The translations under genes were made by a program, and so were the position numbers. A stretch of 64,000 nucleotides of DNA from Poindextera sp963719975 (lineage in GTDB: Bacteria > Pseudomonadota > Alphaproteobacteria > Caulobacterales > Caulobacteraceae), in the NCBI GenBank assembly GCA_963719975.1, contig CAVRED010000009.1, positions 124,001 through 188,000 of the forward strand. Reading direction: 5' to 3'. The first letter of the stretch is position 1. Every line of letters begins with the position of its first letter. Below, piece after piece: positions 7,549-15,779 of this stretch. A model generated the notes under the pieces. The model did no database searches. It had not been told where the DNA came from and worked only from the letters and a program-made list of their open reading frames with translations.

Positions 7549-9131
7549 GACCGTCGCGCAGAGCTCTCGCCCTCGGCGCTGTCGCCACGGCGGCGTTGGC
7601 GGTGAACGCCCGGCCGGCGCGCGCGTTCGGCGGCGGCGACGCATTCTCTGTCTCGGGAAAGCCGGGCCCGTTCATCAAGCAGGTGTCCGGGCGCGACTTC
7701 GCCGCCGCCGCGGCCGCCGAAGGCTCGATGGGCCTCGCCGATGCGAACGCCGGGCAGTACCAGGCCGCGCGCCTGCGCATGCCGGCGACCGAGGCGAGAG
7801 TGGCGCGGCTGCTCGCTTCGCTCGACGCGAAGTGGCCCTACGCCAAGGGGCGGCCGTTGCAGGTGCAGATCCTCGGGGTCGACTACTACAACGCCTATTC
7901 GCTGCCCGACGGCTCGATCGTGGTCGCGTTCGGCCTGCTCGACGGGGCGGCGTCCGACGACGAGGTGGCGTTCGTCCTGGCCCACGAGCTCGGCCACGTG
8001 CGCCTCGGCCACTTCGCCAAGGCGGTCGAACCGCAACAGCGGAAGAAGCTGCCGAGCCAGCTTGGCCAGCTCTTCCTGGTCGGCGCGGCGGCCTCGGCGG
8101 CCGGCGGCGCGGCGGCCCAGGCGGGCGCCACCAATGCGTATCTGCACTTCCTGACCAACACGGCGGCCGAGCCCGGCCACACCCGCGCGCAGGAGGACGA
8201 GGCCGACTGCATCGGCTACGACCTCTCCGAGCAGGCGGGCTACTCGGCGGATTCCGCTTCCGCGCACGTGTTCGACACCATCCAGGCTGACCAGGATCGC
8301 CGCAAAGCGCTAAGCGACATCCTCGGCGACCAGCTGAAGGCCCAGCTCAGCCAGGCGGTGACCCCCGCCAAGGCCGTTTCCTTCCTGACCGGCGGGGTAG
8401 GGGGCTTGAGGGAGGGCCTTATCGGCGGGGCCGCCCGCCTTGCGCTCGGCGTCGCCGCCGAGCGGGCCTCCGAAGCGCCGCCTCAGCACCGGCCGCCGCC
8501 GGAGCGCAAGAAGGGCATCGCCGACTACTCCGCCGACGCTTATCCGGAAGGCGCGCCCTTGCGCGATGAACAGCACAGCTGGCTCGCGTCCGTGCGCGGC
8601 ACGAGCGAATTCGCCCAGGCCAAGATCGCCGTGGCGGGCGTCAACGACGCCAAGAAGGCGCGCGCCGACGGGGACTATCCGAAGGCGACCGCCGCCCTCG
8701 CGCAAGCCTCCCAGACGAGCTTCAGGAACGCGCCGCTCGTGTTGAACGAGTCGGCCCGACTGCACGGCGACATGGGCGACGCCGCCGGCGCCGACCAGCT
8801 GTTCATGCAGGCGCACGCGAGCCCTGACCAGACCGTCGACGGCTACGTCGACCACGTCCAGATGCTCTACAAGACCAAGCAGAACGACCGGGCGATGCAG
8901 ATCGCCGCCCAGGGCGCCCAGCGGTTCGGCGGCGACCAGAAGCCCTTCATCTCGCTGATGATCGCCATCGCGCGCCAGGCCGGCCACGAAGACGAAGCCG
9001 AGCGGTATCTGGGCCAGTGCCTTGCCTACGGCGACGACGGCCTGACGAAGGATTGCCAGCTGGCCGCCGGCAAGAGTGGACCATCGCCGCATGCGCCGAA
9101 GGGTCCGTTCGGGCTGCCGCACTTCCCCTGA
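7545..9131 (+). CDS. Exported M48-family zinc metalloprotease with helical repeat C-terminus
   Basis: A 528-residue protein with an N-terminal RR-containing signal (SRRALAL then a hydrophobic stretch), perhaps Tat-type. The zinc motif HELGH is at residues 147-151 and the third ligand is probably Glu217 in EDEAD, the usual M48 arrangement. Residues about 370-500 form TPR-like helical repeats, as in BepA-type periplasmic M48 proteases. It would degrade or assemble envelope proteins. It is the last gene of the operon and is translationally coupled by an ATGA overlap to the small secreted protein. Confidence 0.88.
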   Translation: MRPSRRALALGAVATAALAVNARPARAFGGGDAFSVSGKPGPFIKQVSGRDFAAAAAAEGSMGLADANAGQYQAARLRMPATEARVARLLASLDAKWPYAKGRPLQVQILGVDYYNAYSLPDGSIVVAFGLLDGAASDDEVAFVLAHELGHVRLGHFAKAVEPQQRKKLPSQLGQLFLVGAAASAAGGAAAQAGATNAYLHFLTNTAAEPGHTRAQEDEADCIGYDLSEQAGYSADSASAHVFDTIQADQDRRKALSDILGDQLKAQLSQAVTPAKAVSFLTGGVGGLREGLIGGAARLALGVAAERASEAPPQHRPPPERKKGIADYSADAYPEGAPLRDEQHSWLASVRGTSEFAQAKIAVAGVNDAKKARADGDYPKATAALAQASQTSFRNAPLVLNESARLHGDMGDAAGADQLFMQAHASPDQTVDGYVDHVQMLYKTKQNDRAMQIAAQGAQRFGGDQKPFISLMIAIARQAGHEDEAERYLGQCLAYGDDGLTKDCQLAAGKSGPSPHAPKGPFGLPHFP

Positions 9132-9144
9132 CGAACAGCGGCCC

Positions 9145-9330
9145 CTAGCGTTCCGAGAACATCACCCCGCCCTTGGACTTCGCGTCGAGTTCGATCTCGA
9201 CGATCTGCACGACCACCGCCTCGGCCGGAGCGCCGAAGTTCTTCACCACCGCCTGGGTGATATCCTGGCAAAGCGCCTTCTTCTGCTGGGCGTTGCGGCC
9301 CTTGGCGGCGTAGACGACGACTTCGGGCAT
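9145..9330 (-). CDS. 4-oxalocrotonate tautomerase family protein
   Basis: A 61-residue member of the tautomerase superfamily. These enzymes use the amino-terminal proline exposed after removal of Met, so the second of two close ATGs is the likely start, giving MPEVVVYAAKGR with Pro as catalytic base. An AAGGGGAG element sits about 6 bases upstream of it. The family forms hexamers or dimers and isomerises enol/keto substrates; the physiological substrate is unknown. It is convergent with the M48 gene. Confidence 0.85.
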   Translation of the reverse strand: MPEVVVYAAKGRNAQQKKALCQDITQAVVKNFGAPAEAVVVQIVEIELDAKSKGGVMFSER

Positions 9331-9401
9331 GCCCATCTCCCCTTCGGTTGCTTCGCGCGGACGATAAGACCATTTTATAGGTTGGAGACCGAAGACTCGC
9401 C

Positions 9402-10343
9402 ATGGCCGTCGCCGCCCGCGTCAATCCGAAGGACTTCTTCTCGAACGAGGAGTGGGCGCCGCTCGCCGAGCGGTCGTCGTGGAAGGGGCTGGCGCTGGTC
9501 GCCCACTGCTGGGCGGTCATCGGCCTCGCAACGCTGATGGGCCTCTTCTTCCCGATCACCATTCCCATCGCTGTGATGATCATCGGCGCCCGCCAGTTGG
9601 GGCTTGGCATCCTGCAGCACGATGCCGCGCACAGCGCGCTGCATGTGGGTCCGAAAACCAACCTCTGGGTCGGCGAGTGGCTCTGCGGCGGCGGCGTCGA
9701 GCGCTATCGCAAGTACCATCTGCAGCACCACAAGTTCGCCCAGCAGGCCGAGGATCCGGACCTTGGGCTCTCGGCCCCCTTCCCGATCACCAAGGCCTCG
9801 CTGAGGCGCAAGATCATCCGCGACCTGACCGGCCAGACCTGGATCAAGCAGCGGTTCGGCCTCCTGCAATACAATCTGAAGAACCGGCCGAAGGGCGCGC
9901 CCGTGCTCCCCATCATCTGGGCCGACATCGTGCGGCAGCGCCGCTTTTTCCTGACCAATCTCGTCGCCATCGCCGCCTTCGGCGTCGCCGGGATGCTGGT
10001 CGGCCGTGACTGGTGGTGGGGCTGGTTCGCCCTGTGGCTTCTGCCGCGCGCGACCTGGTTCCAGATGGTCACCCGCTTCCGCAACATCGCCGAGCATGCG
10101 CTGGTGGCGAAGAACGAGCCCGACCCGCTGCGCCATGCGCGCACGACCAAGGCCAATTGGCTCGAGCGGGCGCTGATCGCGCCCTACTACGTCAACTACC
10201 ACTGCGAACATCACATGTTCATGCACCTGCCCTGCTACCACCTGCCCAAGGTGCACAAGTTGCTGGGCGAGAAGGGCGTGCTGGCGCGGATGGAGATCGC
10301 GTCCGGCTATCCCCGAGTGCTTGCGCTCGCGTCCGCGGCGTGA
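9402..10343 (+). CDS. Membrane fatty acid desaturase family protein
   Basis: A 313-residue integral membrane di-iron enzyme. Three histidine boxes are present: HDAAH (73-77), HLQHH (106-110) and HCEHH (267-271), with hydrophobic segments between them. It would introduce a double bond or hydroxyl into an acyl or related lipid chain, using an electron donor encoded elsewhere. The next gene begins on the last bases of this one (GTG overlapping TGA), so they form a two-gene transcript. Confidence 0.88.
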   Translation: MAVAARVNPKDFFSNEEWAPLAERSSWKGLALVAHCWAVIGLATLMGLFFPITIPIAVMIIGARQLGLGILQHDAAHSALHVGPKTNLWVGEWLCGGGVERYRKYHLQHHKFAQQAEDPDLGLSAPFPITKASLRRKIIRDLTGQTWIKQRFGLLQYNLKNRPKGAPVLPIIWADIVRQRRFFLTNLVAIAAFGVAGMLVGRDWWWGWFALWLLPRATWFQMVTRFRNIAEHALVAKNEPDPLRHARTTKANWLERALIAPYYVNYHCEHHMFMHLPCYHLPKVHKLLGEKGVLARMEIASGYPRVLALASAA

Positions 10344-11002
10344 GCGCCGGAACAATCGCCGATCCGCGAGGCTTCATCCTCGCCCACACGCGCCTGCAGC
10401 ACCCTCCGCACACGCCGGAGCTCGACCTCTACCTCGCCGATGAAGTCACGCCGATTTGGCGTCTGACCGAGGAGGAGTTGGGCCAGATGGGGCTGCCGCC
10501 GCCATTCTGGGCCTTCGCCTGGGCCGGCGGTCAGGCCCTGGCGCGCTACCTGCTCGACCACCCGTTCGAGGCGAAGCGCAGGAGCGTGTTCGACCTGGGC
10601 ACCGGCTCCGGCATTGTGGCCATCGCGGCGGCCAAGGTCGGCGCAAGGGCCGTGAACGGCTGCGACCTCGACCCATTTTCCGCCGCCGCCGTGGCGCTGA
10701 ACGCGGGCGCCAACGACGTCGTCGTCGGATTCGCGCGCCGTGACGGGCTCGAGAGCGATCCGCCTGACGCCGAGGTCATCTGCGCCGCCGACGTCTGCTA
10801 CGAGCAGCCGTTGGCCGACCGGGCCATCGCCTGGCTGAGGACCGCCCACGAGCGCGGCGCGCGTGTCTTGCTCGGCGATCCCGGCCGCACCTACTTCCCG
10901 AAATCAGGTCTGGTGAAGCTGGCCGAGTACCAGGTTCCCACCACACGCGAGCTCGAGGACGCCGAGGTCAAGCGGACGGCGGTCTGGACGTTTCCGGGTT
11001 GA
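10340..11002 (+). CDS. Class I SAM methyltransferase, ETFB lysine methyltransferase-like
   Basis: A 220-residue seven-beta-strand methyltransferase. Motif I reads FDLGTGSGIVAIAAAKVGA, preceded by PPPFWAFAWAGGQALARYL, a wording I associate with the bacterial homologues of ETFB lysine methyltransferase. Those proteins methylate the electron-transfer flavoprotein beta subunit; the substrate here is inference. The GTG at 10340 overlaps the desaturase stop, which supports it over longer starts that would lie inside the desaturase gene. Confidence 0.85.
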   Translation: MSAGTIADPRGFILAHTRLQHPPHTPELDLYLADEVTPIWRLTEEELGQMGLPPPFWAFAWAGGQALARYLLDHPFEAKRRSVFDLGTGSGIVAIAAAKVGARAVNGCDLDPFSAAAVALNAGANDVVVGFARRDGLESDPPDAEVICAADVCYEQPLADRAIAWLRTAHERGARVLLGDPGRTYFPKSGLVKLAEYQVPTTRELEDAEVKRTAVWTFPG

Positions 11003-11033
11003 CGCCGGCCCTGGCCGGCGCTGCGATCGGTCC

Positions 11034-11390
11034 ATGACACTCGAAGAGATGCGCGAGATCGCGCTCGGCTTTCCGGGCGTGACCGAGGGGTCGTCGTACG
11101 GGCGGCCCTCGTTCCTGGTGAACAAGAAGTTCTTCACCCGGCTGCGGCGCGAGGACGAGAGCCTCGTTCTGCTCGAGGTGTCGTTCGACGAGCGCGAGAT
11201 GTTGATGGAGGTCGAGCCGGAGACCTTCCACTTCACCGCCCACTACAAGGACTACCCCTCGGTGCTCGCCCGCATGGCCACCTTGCACCCCGGCTCGTTT
11301 CGAAACTTCCTCGAACGCCGCTGGCGCAAGATCGCCCCGAAGAAGCTGGTCAAGGAATGGGACGCGGAGAGGGCGGGGGTGGAGGAGTAG
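11034..11390 (+). CDS. MmcQ/YjbR family protein
   Basis: A 118-residue protein with the YjbR fold: the N-terminal LEEMREIALGFPGVTEG, the GRPSFLVNKKFF segment and the C-terminal WRKIAPKKLVKEW are characteristic. Members are small, sometimes said to bind DNA, with no settled function. It follows the methyltransferase by 31 bases and may share its transcript. Confidence 0.85.
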   Translation: MTLEEMREIALGFPGVTEGSSYGRPSFLVNKKFFTRLRREDESLVLLEVSFDEREMLMEVEPETFHFTAHYKDYPSVLARMATLHPGSFRNFLERRWRKIAPKKLVKEWDAERAGVEE

Positions 11391-11392
11391 CT

Positions 11393-11420
11393 CCCTCTCC
11401 CCCGCTCACGGGGGAGAGGG
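11393..11420. repeat. Intergenic palindrome (CCTCTCCC family)
   Basis: An 11-bp perfect stem, CCCTCTCCCCC with GGGGGAGAGGG, loop of 6, immediately after the YjbR stop. It may terminate transcription. Confidence 0.75.
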
Positions 11421-11439
11421 TTGGGGTGAGGGGGCGCCG

Positions 11440-11842
11440 ATGCCGCGCAATGAGCTGACGGACCGGGCGCGAGGACTGCGTGTCGACCAGACCCTCGCCG
11501 AGCGCCGCCTTTGGGCGACTGCGCAACCGACAACTTGGCGGCTGGAAGTGGAAACGTCAGGCTCCGCGCGGCCCGTTCATCGTTGATTTTCTCTGCGCTG
11601 ATGCGGGTTTGGTCGTCGAAATCGACGGTGACAGCCACGCGATGACGGTCGGCTACGACGCGCGGCGGACCGAGTACCTGCAAGGCCTCGGTCTGCGGGT
11701 CCTCCGCTTCTGGAATGGCGACGTCGCGACGAACCTCGATGGAGTCTGCGACGACATTCTCGCGGCCTGCGGCGGCGAGCCCCTCACCCTCCCCTCTCCC
11801 CGCAAGAGCGGGGAGAGGATGCCCTGTCCTGACGCGTCCTAG
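11440..11842 (+). pseudogene. DUF559 endonuclease-like protein (frameshifted)
   Basis: A DUF559 protein related to very-short-patch-repair (Vsr-type) nucleases. From the ATG at 11440 the frame reads MPRNELTDRARGLRVDQTLAERRLW; from about 11516 the homology continues in the next frame as LRNRQLGGWKWKRQ, followed by VVEIDGDSH, the nuclease core. Dropping one G from the GGG run at 11514-11516 restores LWRLRNRQLGG exactly as in the family. The tail (LTLPSPRKSGER) is read from a palindromic repeat. The stop codon shares a CTAG with the opposite gene's stop. Confidence 0.8.
11793..11818. repeat. Palindrome inside the DUF559 3' end
   Basis: A perfect 11-bp stem, CCTCTCCCCGC with GCGGGGAGAGG, loop AAGA. 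It is another copy of the CCTCTCCC palindrome family and supplies the last residues of the DUF559 reading frame. Confidence 0.7.
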
Positions 11843-12075
11843 AACGAATCCTCGATGTCCGATTGGAAGAGTTCGAAGGTTTCCTTGGCGTCGCGTTCTT
11901 CGGGGGTCAGGGCGGCGTTTGGGTCGTCCTTCGCCTCGTGGAAGGCGGACTCTGGAACGAGGCGCGCGAGGACCTCCTCGCCCTGCTTGATCAGCACGCC
12001 ATAGCCCGCGCCGATGGTTTGCATCATCTCGGCGAAGCGGGCCGCGGCGTCTTCGATGTCGACTTCGTAGAGCAT
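11839..12075 (-). CDS. Small Phd/YefM antitoxin-like protein
   Basis: A 78-residue acidic protein. Its first half (VDIEDAAARFAEMMQ, then GYGVLIKQGEEVLARLVP) resembles the N-terminal DNA-binding fold of Phd/YefM antitoxins, where a conserved ARLVP ends the dimer domain. No toxin gene is beside it: upstream is the divergent UbiD gene, downstream the broken DUF559 gene. Assignment is by pattern and is moderate. Confidence 0.6.
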   Translation of the reverse strand: MLYEVDIEDAAARFAEMMQTIGAGYGVLIKQGEEVLARLVPESAFHEAKDDPNAALTPEERDAKETFELFQSDIEDSF

Positions 12076-12138
12076 GCTTGGAACTTAGAACCTGTGGGGC
12101 GTGACAGCCAAGGCCCGCCCGCCTAGCTTCGCCGCCCC

Positions 12139-13647
12139 ATGGCCTACCGATCCCTGCGCGATTTCATCGAACGGCTGGAAGCCCGCGGCGAGCTGGTACG
12201 CGTCTCCGAGCCCGTCTCGACCGTGCTCGAGATGACCGAGATCTGCGACCGGCTGGTCAAGAGCGGCGGGCCGGCGGTGCTGTTCGAGCGTCCGATCCGC
12301 GCCGACGGGACGGCTTCGCCGATCCCCTGCCTCGCCAACCTGTTCGGAACCGTCGCCCGGGTGGCCGCGGGCGTGACCCTGGGGGGCGCCGAGCGGACCA
12401 CCGCGGCGGAACTCCGCCAGGTCGGCGAGCTGCTCGCCTACCTCCGCCAGCCCGAGCCGCCGCGGGGCATGAAGGACGCGTTGGAGCTGCTGCCGCTGGC
12501 GCGCACCGTGATGAGCATGCGCCCAAAGACTGTCCGCTCGGCGCCGGTGCAGGAGGTCGTGCTTACCGGGGACGACATCGACCTGGCGCAGCTGCCGGTG
12601 CAGACCTGCTGGCCGGGCGAGCCGGCGCCCCTGATCACCTGGCCGCTGGTGGTGACCAAAGGCCCCGGCGAGGCCCGCGAGGACGACTACAACCTCGGCA
12701 TCTACCGCATGCAGGTGATCGGCAAAGACCGCACCCTCATGCGCTGGCTCGCCCACCGCGGCGGCGCCCAGCACCACCGGCGCTGGAAGGAAGCCGGGCG
12801 CCCGGAGCCCCTGCCCGCCTGCGCGGTCATCGGCGCCGACCCCGGGACCATCCTCGCGGCGGTGACGCCGGTCCCGGACACGCTGTCGGAGTATCAGTTC
12901 GCCGGCCTCCTGCGCGGCGCCAAGGTCGACCTCGTCCGCGCCAAGACCGTGCCGCTGCTTGTGCCCGCACAGGCCGAGATGGTGATCGAGGGCCACGTCC
13001 TTTTGGACGAGTACGCCGACGAGGGCCCGTACGGCGACCACACCGGCTACTACAACGCCGTCGAGCGCTTCCCGGTGTTCCAGGTCAGCGCCATCACCAT
13101 GCGGCGCGACCCGATCTACCTCACCACCTACACCGGCCGCCCGCCGGACGAGCCGAGCATCCTGGGGGAAGCTCTGAACGAGGTCTTCATCCCACTCTTC
13201 CAGCAGCAGTTCCCTGAGATCGTCGACTTCTGGCTGCCGCCGGAGGGCTGCAGCTATCGGATCGCGGTCGTCTCGATCAGGAAGGCCTACCCAGGGCACG
13301 CCAAGCGGGTGATGCTGGGCGTCTGGTCCTACCTTCGCCAGTTCATGTACACAAAGTGGGTGATCGTCGTGGACGCCGACATCGACGCCCGCGACTGGAA
13401 GGATGTGATGTGGGCGATCTCGACCCGCATGGACCCCGCCCGCGACATCACGCTGATCGAGAACACCCCGATCGACTACCTCGACTTCGCCTCGCCGGAG
13501 TCCGGCCTGGGCTCGAAGATCGGCCTCGACGCCACCGACAAATGGCCGCCGGAAACCCATCGCGACTGGGGCCGCCCGATCGCGATGGACCCGGACGTGG
13601 TGGCGACGGTGACAGCCAAATGGGCGAAGCTGGGGTTGCCCTCTTAG
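12139..13647 (+). CDS. UbiD family decarboxylase
   Basis: A 502-residue protein matching UbiD in length (E. coli UbiD is 497). These enzymes use prenylated FMN made by UbiX to decarboxylate aromatic or unsaturated acids; UbiD itself acts on 3-polyprenyl-4-hydroxybenzoate in ubiquinone synthesis. Conserved parts include the N-terminal LRDFIERLEARGEL, the NLGIYRMQV segment, HRGGAQHH, and TGRPPDEPSILGEALNE. It could be the ubiquinone enzyme or one of many paralogues with other substrates, so I give no symbol. It stands alone, divergent from the antitoxin-like gene. Confidence 0.88.
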   Translation: MAYRSLRDFIERLEARGELVRVSEPVSTVLEMTEICDRLVKSGGPAVLFERPIRADGTASPIPCLANLFGTVARVAAGVTLGGAERTTAAELRQVGELLAYLRQPEPPRGMKDALELLPLARTVMSMRPKTVRSAPVQEVVLTGDDIDLAQLPVQTCWPGEPAPLITWPLVVTKGPGEAREDDYNLGIYRMQVIGKDRTLMRWLAHRGGAQHHRRWKEAGRPEPLPACAVIGADPGTILAAVTPVPDTLSEYQFAGLLRGAKVDLVRAKTVPLLVPAQAEMVIEGHVLLDEYADEGPYGDHTGYYNAVERFPVFQVSAITMRRDPIYLTTYTGRPPDEPSILGEALNEVFIPLFQQQFPEIVDFWLPPEGCSYRIAVVSIRKAYPGHAKRVMLGVWSYLRQFMYTKWVIVVDADIDARDWKDVMWAISTRMDPARDITLIENTPIDYLDFASPESGLGSKIGLDATDKWPPETHRDWGRPIAMDPDVVATVTAKWAKLGLPS

Positions 13648-13648
13648 A

Positions 13649-13666
13649 CTTCTCCCGGGGGAGAAG
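13649..13666. repeat. Intergenic palindrome (CTTCTCCC)
   Basis: CTTCTCCC pairs with GGGAGAAG around two bases, directly after the UbiD stop. It is the first of three palindromes filling the 188-base gap before pmbA. Confidence 0.65.
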
Positions 13667-13672
13667 GAGGGG

Positions 13673-13690
13673 CCCACGCGTCAGCGTGGG
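13673..13690. repeat. Intergenic palindrome (CCCACGC)
   Basis: A 7-bp perfect stem CCCACGC/GCGTGGG with a GTCA loop, 7 bases after the previous palindrome. Confidence 0.6.
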
Positions 13691-13771
13691 AGGATGAGGG
13701 CGTACGCCGTTTCAGGGTAATCCGAGAGGCTGTAACCCCTCACCCTCCCGATCGCTTCGCTCCGGGCCCTC

Positions 13772-13790
13772 CCTCTCCCTCTGGGAGAGG
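13772..13790. repeat. Intergenic palindrome (CCTCTCCC)
   Basis: CCTCTCCC pairs with GGGAGAGG around TCT, about 45 bases before the chosen pmbA start. The rest of this gap shows no open reading frame I would defend. Confidence 0.65.
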
Positions 13791-13835
13791 TGTTGGAGGT
13801 TGAACCCGTCACAGCGCATCGCCATAACGCGCGGC

Positions 13836-15167
13836 ATGGACGAGAACCTGTTGGACGACGTGGTGAGGGCCGCGCTGGCGGCTGGCGCGGACGCCGCCGA
13901 AGCGGTGCTCGCCGAGCGGCAGTCGCTGTCGGTGAACGTGCGCAACCAGAAGCTCGAAGAGGTCGAGCGCGAGGAGGCGCGCGACCTCGGCCTGCGCGTG
14001 TTCGTGGGCCAGCAGCAGGCCAGCGTCTCCGGCTCGGACCTCTCGGCCGACGCCCGCGCGCGCCTGATCGAGCGCGTGGTGGCGATGGCCCGCCTCGCGC
14101 CGCCGGACCCTTACGCGGGCCTGGCGCCGGCCGACCGGCTGGCGCGCGACCCGGACCGCGACCTCGACCTGTTCGATGCGACGGAGCCCAGCGCGGAGAC
14201 GCTGGAGGACCAGGCGCGACGGGCGGAGGAAGCCGCCCGCGCGGTCGAAGGCGTCACCAACAGCGACGGCGGCGCGGCCGCGTGGGCCGCCTCGCACTGG
14301 CGCTTCGTGACCAGCGGCGGATTCTCCGGCCGGCATCGGGCCTCGGCCTTCTCGCTCTCAGCCTCGGCGATCGCCGGCGAGGGCTCGGGCATGGAGACCG
14401 GAGCGGAAGGGCGCAGCACGCGTTGGCGCGACGACCTGCCAACCCCTGAGAGCATCGGCGACACCGCCGGCCGACGCGCGGTCCAGCGCCTCGGCGCGCG
14501 CAAGCTGGACTCTCGGTTCGGGACGGTCGCGGTCGAGAACCGGCTGGCGGCCTCGGTGCTCGGCCCGTTGATCGGCGCCATCTCAGGCCCATCGGTCGCG
14601 CGCGGAGTCTCGTTCCTGAAGGACAAGCTCGGCGAGCGGATCTTCGCCGAGGGCGTGAACCTGGTCGACGACCCGTTCCTGCCGCGCAGGCTGGGCTCGG
14701 CCCCGTTCGACGACGAGGGCGTCGCGCCGGAGCGCCGCGCGATCATCGCCGACGGCGTGCTCACCACCTGGCTCCTGAACACCTCCGCCGCGCGCCAACT
14801 CGGCATGCAGACCACCGGTCACGCCTCGCGCGGCCTTGCCGGCCCGCCCGGCGTCTCCACCCACAACCTGACGCTCGAGCCCGGCGAGAAGGACCTGGCC
14901 GGACTGATGCGCGACGCGGGCGAGGGCCTCCTGGTCACCTCCATGTTCGGGCCCTCGCTGAACCCAAACAGCGGCGATTGGTCGGTCGGCGTCTCCGGCT
15001 TTTGGTTCGAAGGGGGCGAGATCGCCTATCCGGTCAACGAGATGACCGTCGCCGGCAACCTGCCGCACATCTATTCCAAGCTGGTGGTTGGTTCCGACCT
15101 CGAGATCCGCGGGGCGGCGAACGCCCCCTCGCTGCTGGTCGAGGGCGTCGCCATCGCCGGCCGCTGA
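13836..15167 (+). CDS. pmbA: PmbA/TldE family modulator of TldD protease
   Basis: A 443-residue protein of the TldD/PmbA (TldE) family; TldD-TldE is a cytoplasmic protease that processes peptides such as microcin B17 and the CcdA antitoxin. Characteristic parts are the N-terminal QSLSVNVRNQKLEEVEREEARDLG, FLKDKLGERIFAEGVNLVDDP, and the C-terminal SGFWFEGGEIAYPVNEMTVAGNL. TldE normally lacks the zinc-binding HExxxH of TldD, and none is visible. The ATG at 13836 was chosen over a TTG at 13800. It precedes DUF4170 by 16 bases. Confidence 0.92.
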   Translation: MDENLLDDVVRAALAAGADAAEAVLAERQSLSVNVRNQKLEEVEREEARDLGLRVFVGQQQASVSGSDLSADARARLIERVVAMARLAPPDPYAGLAPADRLARDPDRDLDLFDATEPSAETLEDQARRAEEAARAVEGVTNSDGGAAAWAASHWRFVTSGGFSGRHRASAFSLSASAIAGEGSGMETGAEGRSTRWRDDLPTPESIGDTAGRRAVQRLGARKLDSRFGTVAVENRLAASVLGPLIGAISGPSVARGVSFLKDKLGERIFAEGVNLVDDPFLPRRLGSAPFDDEGVAPERRAIIADGVLTTWLLNTSAARQLGMQTTGHASRGLAGPPGVSTHNLTLEPGEKDLAGLMRDAGEGLLVTSMFGPSLNPNSGDWSVGVSGFWFEGGEIAYPVNEMTVAGNLPHIYSKLVVGSDLEIRGAANAPSLLVEGVAIAGR

Positions 15168-15183
15168 CGGAAGGGGCCAACCC

Positions 15184-15441
15184 ATGCCGGACCACCAACT
15201 TCTGCACCTGGTCATCGGCGGCGAGCTGAAGGCGCTCGGCGGGCACGAGTTCCGCGACCCAAGCAAGGTCGAGTTCGTCGGCGCCTACCCCGACTATGCG
15301 ACCGCGCGCGTCGCCTGGAAGGCGCGCGCCCAGGCCACCGTCGACAACGCCCTGATGCGCTACTTCATCATCCACGCGCACCGGCTCCTCGACCCGCACG
15401 AAGACGGGCTCGAAGACCATGACCACGGCGCTGAAGCGTGA
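15184..15441 (+). CDS. DUF4170 family protein
   Basis: An 85-residue protein of a small alphaproteobacterial family (FVGAYPDYATARVAWKARAQATVDNALMRYFIIH is its core). No function is established. In related genomes it often sits near pmbA and an inositol-monophosphatase-like gene; here only pmbA is adjacent. The stop overlaps the next start (GTGA). Confidence 0.85.
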   Translation: MPDHQLLHLVIGGELKALGGHEFRDPSKVEFVGAYPDYATARVAWKARAQATVDNALMRYFIIHAHRLLDPHEDGLEDHDHGAEA

Positions 15442-15764
15442 GGGCGGCCGCCGTCCTGCCGCTCGCGGCCGCGCTCCTCGCCGCCCACCCATCGCTGGCC
15501 GCGGTCGGGGCAAGCGCCGCTCGGACCGCCGCCATCAAGATTCTCGGGGGCGATCCCTACGGAAGAACGCCGGCCGAGGTTCGGCGGTCGATCGTCGGAC
15601 AGACCCTCAGGCGCGACGATCTTTGTCATACGGGCAAGCGCGTCTGGAAGTTCCATGTCGTCGTGCCGAAGAGCGCGACCGCGCCAGATGGGATCGACGG
15701 CTATCTCGAACTCGACGCGGCCAACGGACACATGCTTTGCGCGAACCTGCCGTTGCTCGATTGA
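15438..15764 (+). CDS. Hypothetical exported protein
   Basis: A 108-residue protein beginning with GTG at 15438, overlapping the DUF4170 stop. The first 22 residues are a plausible signal peptide (hydrophobic, ending SLAA). The mature part has two cysteines and a segment VWKFHVVVPKSATAPDGIDGYLELDAANGHMLCANL, suggesting a small folded periplasmic domain. Family not recognised. Confidence 0.6.
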   Translation: MRAAAVLPLAAALLAAHPSLAAVGASAARTAAIKILGGDPYGRTPAEVRRSIVGQTLRRDDLCHTGKRVWKFHVVVPKSATAPDGIDGYLELDAANGHMLCANLPLLD

Positions 15765-15779
15765 TCGGCTGGCGCTCGT

